Source: Lethocerus indicus (lineage: Eukaryota > Arthropoda > Insecta > Hemiptera > Belostomatidae). Taken from it: a stretch of DNA of 64,000 bases. Shown in pieces: positions 54,483 through 64,000 of the stretch. The DNA lies in contig JACDQD010000003.1 of assembly GCA_019843655.1 (NCBI GenBank), positions 5,148,925 to 5,212,924 of the forward strand. The letters run 5' to 3'. The notes beneath the pieces are model-generated. The model saw only the letters and a program-made list of their open reading frames with translations, did not search any database and had not been told where the DNA came from. Numbering within the stretch: the first letter of the stretch is position 1; every line of letters begins with the position of its first letter. The translations under genes were made by a program, and so were the position numbers.

Positions 54483-56666
54483 GTCGGTAATATGTAGGTC
54501 AGTTTAACAGTAGGATACCTGTCTTTTCCCCTACCTTTGTCCACCTTCCATAATTTTACTAACATCTACTGGAGACATCAGTCTATCAAACTGGCCAATC
54601 TGAAAAAATTATTGTACATGGGCTGGTCGTTACACAGTAAAATTGTTTTTCCAAATTAGTTTCGAACTTATTGCCAATTTAGAGATATATCTGTTCAGGA
54701 TTAGGTAAACAAGACATTGCTTTATATTCTATTAGTACTAATTATCACAAAAAAGTATGTAAAATTTGGTGCTTCACCCTATATAAATAATACAACTTAT
54801 TGTTTAGTAAAATCACGGGTTGTGTTTTAAAAATGTCAGAGAGGTGATGCCAATATGGCTGTGGTAAAGATAGTACATTTTGTAATTAATAATAACATGA
54901 AATTCATTGCAAATGTACTGGATGGTCCTGTTATATAAAACATATTTATATTATTACAGAGCTTACATTCTATCTATATTTTAAGTATTTCTATTTATTT
55001 ATTATAGATGATTGAAATGCCGTGTTGACATATATATAGCTGTTTAGCAATTATATATGTAATTATGTATCATTCATCAAAATAAAGTGGCACAAATCAA
55101 GGAACGAAAATGTTATGAACTATATTAGAAAAAAGGAAGGGAGCGAATAGTTTTTTGCCACTGAATAAACTCAAATAATATATGAAGGAAATTGTTGGTA
55201 CTTTATTTATTCCCCTGAAATGTTATAATGATAATAGTGTATGGCGTGATTCTTATTAATTTTCAAATATAAATATGAAATAACATTTTAGTCTTAAAAG
55301 TGTAACTTGTATAATTGGAACACCTCTCCCCCCTTATTTAGGAATATATATTTTTACCATACAATAAACCATAGTCCGAATTGTGTTGACCTCACTTGAG
55401 TTTTGCAATTTACAATGAACATAGAACTTTTTTTCTCTGAATTGAAGAAGTTATAAGAGTTAGTTTTTATATTCAGGACTTAGTTATAATTTACTAACCG
55501 CTTCTGGAAGACAAAATATCTCGTTAGTGATTTTGGATAAATAAAATACTGTCTGCATTACAATTTTATAACAAACTTTGATCACATATTGTTGTTATTA
55601 CTTATCTTATCTGAAGCAGTCTGTGTTCTTGATATTTAAAATGAATAAATACCTGTTTTCAATCTAATCTTTCAAAGATTATGAATGACATATGTGTGTA
55701 TTTTTCATCCAGCACTTGGCACTATCAGAACAGTGATATATACTGGGGTGATTACCTGTTTTTAACTCTTTTTTTGACACATGCTTAATGTAAACCCCAC
55801 CTCACAGCAACCCGTGTTTTGAAATGGAAACCATACAAAATAGTGTTCCAACAAAATATTAAATTAATAATATAATTAAAAGGAATTATTTTTATTAATG
55901 TATTGGCATTCATTCCAAAATTCCTGTTGGTTTTACTTAGAATTGTAAATGGTTTTCCTGACAATGAATCTAGTCATACTCTAATAATTTTAGACAATCA
56001 TTATGTAAGTGGTTTATCAATAACATGAGGTTTTTAAGAAATTCGGACAAACCTTTTGTAGAAATAAAAAGAAAATTCCTCCTAACACTTATGGTTAGCC
56101 ATAAATTGAATGGAAAGCAATGGATCAAATTAATTTTATTTCCTGTATATTCCTTGGTAAGAAAAAAATTAAAAGTAATTTACCAATACGTCACGTATTT
56201 TGAATTTAAAGCCCATTCCATTGGCCGAAGCTCAAGTGATAGCTAGAAACCGTTATCTATTACTGGTTTCAAAGTGGACTTTCAAAACATTCTAATACCC
56301 ACAGTTTATATGTAATTGATCTGGTCCAGAACAGTAATAATTAAGCGGGAACATAGTTCAACTGGTCAAACGAGCTACTAATTGTGTCGCTGTGACGTTG
56401 GTATTAACGTTGATATCAGAAGTGCCCACTGAGCAGACGTAGATAGGACGTCCTTTTTTCATAACCTTTGTATTCAGTTCGAATAGGTTTCTCGACCCAT
56501 TCGTGTACAGTTCGCGTCTTGTCCACATTTCTTCCCTTCATTTGTCTCGTCTGCCGACGTTTAGTCTGCGCCCTTTTTTTTAGTTTTTAGGCCAACCTCC
56601 CGTCGCTGTGTCGTTGGACCCCCATCAATTTCTCCCAGAGTACGATTTTGACCAGTTATTGACAAC
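52767..56666 (+). other. bun 3' UTR and intergenic region before ACADVL
   Basis: No coding sequence was recognised. A bun 3' UTR of one to a few kilobases is likely. AATAAA hexamers at 55081-55086 and 55373-55378 are candidate poly(A) signals. The sequence is AT-rich and CpG-poor until about 56340. Then G+C and CpG rise over the 330 bases before the ACADVL start codon, which is where that gene's promoter and 5' UTR should lie. Confidence 0.5.
54449..54481. repeat. (TAA)n microsatellite
   Basis: About 11 TAA units within the probable bun 3' UTR. Confidence 0.95.
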
Positions 56667-59600
56667 ATGTTTAAACTCAATTTTCGCAATATCGCAGCAC
56701 TCAGAAACCATGCTGAAAGTCTCAAAGTTGTTCACAGACTTCAAGCCAGGTATGTTTCCCAATTTTATTTGTTTCTTTCTTTGTTTGTCTCTATTGTTGA
56801 TTGGTTGTTCAGATCAAAAAATGGTGATGTAGTTTCTTGAATTCTCATAAGTTCCTGTGATCTTTAGAAGGGGGATATCTTGAGTTCTCTTGCATTTTAT
56901 TTATATTTTTAGATTTGGCAATCATGAAATGTCATCCAAAAGGCACATTATTGGCATACATTTTTAGTTATTCTTCTTTATTCCCATAAATAGCATCAAG
57001 TCTTTATGTAATAAATTATGACCTTTCATGCATTAAATTTGGCCCATGTCATCACCCAGATTGATGTTTATTTAATTTCTGTGTTGTCTGTTATTGTTTA
57101 ATAATGTGACAAGAAGTGTGATTTTCAAGGGTAAATTTTCAATTTCATATTTGAAATCTAATAGTTGGGTGGGAATGAAAAGTTTTCATTGAGTAAAGTT
57201 TGGGAATCATTTTGTTTCAGAAATTTAGCAACTGCTGCTAATGTTAAAGAAGATGCTAAAGAAAAGAAGGGTGCCCCAAAGGAGTCACAATCATTTATGA
57301 TGAACCTATTTTGCGGAAATGTCCAAACCAGCCAGGTCTTCCCCTATCCGGATGTCTTAAATAATGAACAAACTGACACATTAAAGATGCTTGTTGAACC
57401 TGTGTCAAAATTTTTTGAGGTAAATGGTTGGATCAAAATTTTTATTTAAACAGGAATAATTGAATACTAAAAGGTCATAATATCAAGGTTAATAATCTCA
57501 AAAGTATGCCACACGTTTTTTATATTTACATCTACTTTTACATCATCAAATTTTCTGCTAGTTTAACAATTTTAACTTTGCAAATATACATAATAAAGTC
57601 GAATATACAAATATTTTTTCTGTCATTAATTATGTAAGAATTAATTGATTGAAACTTGAAACAATACTCATTATTTAATTTCTTATTCATGTATAGTATA
57701 TTCATAAATTAAATTGTCTTATTTTTTAATAATCATTCAATATAAAAAATAAAATATTATAAATTACAAATGGATGTTTATCAGTTATTAATCACTTATT
57801 GGCTTAGGGATTTGACGATTTAAAAAAAGCATTTGTCAAATGATCACTTAACAAAACAGTATATGATAAAACAATGCCTTGTGAGAGCCCATGCATAATA
57901 TCCTCATGACATTGTTATGATTACTTTGGGTATTTTCTAATTTATTAAATCCTCTATAGAAAAAAGTTTTAAGACAGAATTCAATTTTCAGCACTTTATT
58001 CACTTTCCTTTCAGTTCACTTTTCTTTGTAAGTCCCAATTAATTGTGATACTTTAATATTTATTTCTATTTATACTATTGTATTCTATGTATACTATTGT
58101 ATTTCTATGTGTGCTATTCCTTTTTTATTAGTGATATATATTTCTTCAACTTGGAAGTATCATTTTTTAATCGCACTTATTTTCATTAGGAAGTCAATAA
58201 TCCGGTGAAAAATGATGATGATTCAGCAGTTGAGCCTCATACACTGGATGGTCTTTGGGAATTGGGAGCTTTTTGTTTACAAGTTCCTCAGGAGTTTGGA
58301 GGCTTGGGTCTGACCAACACTCAGTATGCAAGGCTTGTTGAAATTGTTGGAGCTCATGATTTGGGTGTTGGCATCACTCTTGGAGCACATCAGTCAATTG
58401 GTTTCAAGGTTCGTACAGTATTTCTAATGTAAGTATTGTCAGTATTGACTAGTATAATCAGTATTATAATAAGTGGCTCTATTTGAATACTTTTAAAATG
58501 TATTTTAGTTGTAGTATATATATTAATTTTTAAATGACAGGAATGAAATTTGTTTTCTTATTTCATAAACTTGGTATTATTAAATTTAGCTTAATATTAG
58601 TGAATCAAAATACAATTTAATGTTATTTTAATCAGATATTATTTTAAATAGTAAAATTAATGTTGAGTTAAGGTTGATTAGCCAGTTATAAGTTGACAAG
58701 TGTATTCCTATTGGCTCAATGCCACTTTTGCCTGCACCTTGGTCCTTTTATAACATTTATATTCTTGGCTTGCTGTGGAGCTTACCTTTTATGCTTACTA
58801 TTAAACTGATACAGAAATCAAAATGCTCTTTAGGTACAATTAAATGCATTATTTGTTCTTAAACAAATTCAAATATATTCTTTAATTCTTTTAATTTATA
58901 TGTCTCATTTAATTTTTATATATAACAAAGTAATAATTCTTCTGACCTTAGTCAGAAAACAAAATACTAATTACTAATTACTAAATTATATTTATATAAT
59001 TTTCATTTTCATGGTCTATAACCTGACATCAGTAATTAGGGATAGCAACTAGAACTGTAAAATATGCAGGATTAATTAATGAAGAAGGATATTATTCAGT
59101 AGTACAGTTAGTTTTCAGTCTACTTTCCTTTTAACTGCTTCATCCATTTTTCAGTAACATGAAGATATTACTGTCTTTTTTGTTGCATATTTTTCTTCAT
59201 TATTTAATTGTCAATTTCGGTTGTTGATTTTTAAAATTTTAGCTTAGATAATAAGATAACTGATCTAGCCTACAAGGTTTATTGTATTAAACCTTTATGC
59301 ACTCTGGTAGCCATAACTACATAGCTGGCCACAACTGTGCAATTACTGTACAAAAATAATAAAAAAAATAAATACATTTATCCAAAGATTTAGATGGCAA
59401 CAAAAAATTGCTGTAATGTGTGAGATTTAGTTAGTAAGAAAACAAATATTGGATGTTTGAAATATTATTGAAGTTTTATTGCTGTATTTGTATTTAAAAA
59501 CAAATTTCTCACATGTTTGACCAGGGTATTCTTTTGTTTGGTACACCGGAGCAAAAAGCTAAATATCTTCCAAGAGTGTCTACTGAAAAACAATTTGCTG

Positions 59601-62600
59601 CTTTTTGTCTGACTGAACCATCATCTGGCAGTGATGCTGGATCTATAAGGTCAAATATACAAATTTTTACTTATTTATCTATAAATTTGTTAAATTGTAT
59701 TTTAAACAAACATTTTAGTGCTTAATTTTGAAACTTTCTAATTTAGATTTTAAATGTTTACATACAAGATCATTTAAAATACTTTTGATTATTAAAAAAA
59801 TATAATAAAATAATCATATGAAAATAATTTTGAAGTTTCAATTAAGCTTTGTTTTTCTTGCAGGAGTCGTGCAGTTCTTTCAGCTGATGGAAAGCACTAT
59901 ATTTTAAATGGCAGCAAAATCTGGATTAGTAATGGAGGAATTGCAGAAATTATGACTGTTTTTGCCCAGACACCTGTCAGGGATATTAAAACTGGTAAAG
60001 CTAAATTAAAAATATTCATGAGCATTGAGTTGGTGTTACATAAACAAAACACAACCCCGTGACTAATGTTAGAATTTCCCTTTACCAGTTAAAATTAATT
60101 TCCTTCATTACAATATTAATTAATATTTCAATAAATTAAACAACTTATCAATCTTGATCTTGTAAAATCCTTTGCAGTTACTTATTGTTTATTTAAAATT
60201 ATATTTTTGGACGTTGATCCTGCCTTTGTTGAGCTTATAGATATTCAATTAAATATCTAATTAAAAGTGTGTTTGCTTGGGCAGTCTTTTTTCTCGGCAT
60301 TTATTTTCCGTGTAATTGTGCTCGATGACAATATGCGGCTTGGGCATTCAAAAATCCACTTGATAAAGCTGAACACAAGTGAATGTCTGAGCCTTATCAA
60401 TTACCTACATCAACCCAACAATATATTTTTCTTAAATGAAAGACCCACCAAAATTACAAAGAAAAAACAATTTGTTTAATTGCATTTGTCACTAATTTTC
60501 TTTTTAGTTAATGCTACATATTTTTTGTGATTAAATAATGAAGGTCGAGACATGGATAAGGTTACTGCCTTCATTGTGGAAAGATCTTTTGGCGGTGTGA
60601 CTAGTGGCCCTGCAGAAAAGAAAATGGGTATCAAAGCATCAAACACAACTGAAGTATATTATGAAGATGTCAGAATACCTGTGGAGAATGTTTTGGGTGG
60701 AGTTGGACAAGGGTTTAAGGTATGCATTTATTAGAGATTTGAAAACTATTCTTATATATGAGTTTTCTCTGAGGTAAAATTAATATACAGTGTTTGAATT
60801 TCATTCATTGTTTTTTAATTTCATTGCTATAAACCAGTATTACTTGATCTTGTTCAGTTCTGATTAATTTCTGTTTACGATTAACAATTAAAATTTATGA
60901 TGTCATTATGTGTATTCCATAGCAGGACATACATTTTCCAATAAATGCATACTTAAATATGATTTATAAATATATTGCAGTATCTATTTATAATTATGGT
61001 GGTTGTAATAACAAACAGTCCAACATAAGTTTTTTATAAAATTTGTTGTAATTTGTTATTTTATTATAAGGTTCTGTTATTTGTGATATACATGTCATTT
61101 AGTTGATACTGAAAATATCAAATCTCTAATGCTTTATCATTTCAAATTTAGTTTATGTGCAAACTAAAGTTGAATGCAGTTATTGTACAGTTTTGAATTC
61201 CATTTTGTTTGAAGGACGTTTTGTGTCACCTCTGTGTTTTTAATAAATAAATATATAATTAAATTCTCTTACACAATTTTTTTAAAGCTAAGTGTGTATG
61301 AAATAGGTTGCTATGAACATCTTGAACAATGGCAGATTTGGTATGGCAGCAGCCATGTCTGGGACAATGAGGGCTGTTACGAAGAAAGCAGTTGAACATG
61401 CCACTACCAGGATTCAGTTTGGGCGACGTATTGATTCATATGGAACTATTCAAGAAAAATTGGCCAGGATGGCCATGCTTCATTATGTTACTGAAAGCAT
61501 TGCCTATTGCTTGTCTGGTAACATGGATGCTGGATCAGTCGATTACCATCTAGAAGCTGCCATATCAAAGGTATATACATGAAGTCAAGACAACCAATTG
61601 TAATTTAGCAATTTTTACAGTCAAATTGAGACCATGAAACACTTTTATATATAAAAATGCACAGAATACTTCAGTTTTGTTATTATATTTATTTGTTTTT
61701 TAATGTGCTTTATATTCACTCTTTAACTGTAGTAATATGAAAAGTTCAGTTTGTCACCAATTTTTATATGATTCAATTTTGAAAACCTTATTTTACATAT
61801 TTATTTGATATAGAACTGTCTCTGTATAGAAAACGCTAAAATGTTCAGGTATTTGGATCAGAGAGTGCATGGTACGTGTGTGATGAAGCTATTCAAATTC
61901 TAGCAGGAATGGGATTCATGAAAGACACAGGTCTTGAAAGAGTTATGCGAGATCTTAGGATTTTCAGAATATTTGAAGGCACCAATGATATCCTGAGGTT
62001 GTTCGTTGCACTAACAGGTTTGTAGTTGATGATTTGAGCTTTGTAAAAACTTCTATTTATATTATGTGTCAGTTAGTCATTTCTATTATGTATTCAGACA
62101 TTTAGTTCAGGTTAAACTGTACTATTGTAGTGTATCCAATCATACATGTCTTCATCTTTTTCAAACATATATATATTTAACAGGAATTCAGTTTGCTGGT
62201 GGCCATCTGAGAGAACTGCAGAAAGCTTTTAAAAATCCCTCAACCCATTTGACTTTGATATTAGAAGAAGTGACCAAAAGAGGATTAAGGAGAGTTGGCC
62301 TTGGTTCTACTCCTTCTCTGGCACATCTCGTACATCCAAATCTCCATCCGTCTGCATCTTTAGCTGCAAAAGTAATCATTATCATTGCTTTACCTCAATT
62401 ATTTTTTAAATTATTTAAATCATTATACTTATTTTCTTCATTCAAATTTTGTTAAATATTTCACATCGTTGTTACCTTCATTCCTTAAGTCATTGAGATT
62501 GAAGGTAATATTCCTTTTTACTTGCCATTCATGGTACAATAATAAATAGGCATCTGGTATTTTGTTTTGTCTATCATGAATAAATAAAAATGAATTACTG

Positions 62601-63284
62601 GAAAAATATTTTAATCAAACTGATATATTTGAATTTCCACTAATTGTTATTTTTATTCATTTTAGAAAATAGCAATGTTTGGACCTGCTGTTGAAAACAT
62701 GTTGATGAAATTTGGACGAGGTATTGTTGAGGAACAGTTCTTGCTGAACAGAATCGCAAGTGCAGCAATAGACATATATACAATGGTCATTGTTCTTTCA
62801 AGGGCAACTAGGGCACTACAACAAAATCTTCCTTCGGCAGAACATGAGGCTCTTATGACCAGTGTCTGGTGCAGTGAGGTCAGTTAAAGCTATAGTTTTG
62901 TCACTTTATTTGTGAGTCATCTGTAGTGTCCCTATCTATAAAACAGCATTATGATGAGCACATTCATTAGAATTTTTCATTGGAATATTTGAGAAATGTG
63001 TGGGAAATAAAAATGAATTAACAATGATGAAATGATTATGAATGTTAATGAATCTTTATTATTTTAAATATGCTATTGCTAGGGTACAATAAATTAATTC
63101 ATAATGCATAAGGCACATACTGATTTTAAAACATTTATTTTTGCAGGCATCAATGCGAGTGAGCCAAAACTTGGGAGCGCTGACATCTCCTTACTATAAT
63201 GATAATTTTTCACATATGAGCCAAATTGCTAAAAATATCTGTGAAAATGGTGGTTTTGTACAAAATAATCCACTGAATTTGTGA
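56667..63284 (+). CDS. ACADVL: very-long-chain acyl-CoA dehydrogenase, mitochondrial
   Basis: FAD enzyme of the inner mitochondrial membrane that performs the first step of long-chain fatty-acid beta-oxidation. It passes electrons to electron-transfer flavoprotein. Eleven coding exons join in phase: 56667-56749, 57221-57419, 58190-58408, 59525-59649, 59864-59994, 60544-60719, 61307-61570, 61849-62017, 62184-62371, 62666-62878 and 63147-63284, giving 634 aa (human about 655). The N-terminus ([15 protein letters not shown]) is basic and lacks acids at first, as in mitochondrial targeting peptides. [10 protein letters not shown] and [16 protein letters not shown] are typical of this family. The FAD/substrate signature [12 protein letters not shown] is at 194-205, and the catalytic base is E442 in [12 protein letters not shown]. 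The C-terminal domain after about 450, ending in NNPLNL, identifies the ACADVL/ACAD9 type rather than short- or medium-chain enzymes. The close match to mammalian VLCAD makes ACAD9 unlikely. The exons are CpG-poor. Confidence 0.95.
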
Positions 63285-64000
63285 AAAGATTGATAAAAGA
63301 AACTAATTTTGTACATTGGTGTAAGTAGATATTGTTACTCTCCTGCTCAGATCCTGTTTTGTATCGAATCCATAGATTCTATTTATTCTAATAACAATAT
63401 AAAAGCTGTAGTACTGAATATATACTAAAAATTATCAGCAAGACTGAATAGTTGCTGATAATTCATAGGTGAATTGAGAAGTACATTGCAAGATGTTTTA
63501 ATGCTTTATGGAGCTTGTAAAATTGAATTTATATTTTGTCTTACTGATGAGAAATATTTTCATACTAAAGTTATTTGTACTTATTTCAGTAATGTAACTA
63601 CATAAATAGTTGTTATTTTTAAATACTGTAATTATTTTCCATGACTTCAAAAAACCTTACCAAAAATAAGCTTCCAAACATTATTGTTTTTATGTATTTT
63701 TTATTAAAATGTACTCACTGAAATATATTGATGCAGTACAATTGATTTGTTTCCACGTTTGTAGTAAACAATCTTTCAATTTAATTAAATCAGAGTTATG
63801 GATAATGGTGAAATGTAAATGGTATTGTGAAATTGTTATTTACAATTCCTTATTGATTAATAAATAAGAAATTAAATTGGTAATATTGCAAACAGCATTA
63901 ATAAACAGTTATTATGCTACAGAAGTGGAATATATTATTATTTGCTGCTTTTGTTAGGGTCAATATAATAAATAATTTTTCAATATACAGGACAAGCAAC
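63285..64000 (+). other. ACADVL 3' UTR and right flank
   Basis: No further gene was seen. AT-rich sequence with AATAAA hexamers at 63859, 63900 and 63967 that could serve as poly(A) signals for ACADVL. Confidence 0.5.

Overview
The window looks like insect nuclear DNA, AT-rich and intron-rich. It carries four intact multi-exon genes that I assembled by hand from coding similarity, splice sites and reading-frame phase. The families, the long introns and a patchwork of CpG-poor and CpG-rich blocks fit an arthropod, probably a hemimetabolous insect such as a hemipteran. The species cannot be told from sequence alone. There is no bacterial, viral or CRISPR content.

Layout from left to right: (1) 1720-7146, plus strand: a fatty-acid amide hydrolase 2-like amidase in 11 coding exons (536 aa). 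(2) 7723-13452, minus strand: an MFSD6-like major facilitator transporter in 16 coding exons (834 aa), convergent with the amidase. (3) 14795-52766, plus strand: bunched (bun), the insect TSC22-domain gene, head-to-head with the transporter. Its long form (802 aa) uses a large first exon with two conserved N-terminal motifs and a Gln-rich centre. It then splices over 34.5 kb to two small exons encoding the TSC box and leucine zipper. (4) 56667-63284, plus strand: mitochondrial very-long-chain acyl-CoA dehydrogenase in 11 coding exons (634 aa).

The bun intron is the most interesting part. It contains an internal CpG-rich promoter and a short alternative first exon (24508-24590) whose phase fits the TSC-box exon, predicting a 111-aa GILZ-type short isoform. 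It also holds a candidate in-frame 78-nt cassette exon (17496-17573), a TATA-type promoter candidate (31635-31845) and a 71-bp minisatellite (29542-30114). The stretch from about 20.1 to 50.1 kb keeps many CpG dinucleotides, while the flanking transcribed DNA is CpG-poor. This is what unmethylated regulatory DNA inside an otherwise gene-body-methylated region would look like.

The four genes do not form a pathway. The amidase and the dehydrogenase both act on lipids, but in different compartments, and no operon-like organisation is implied.
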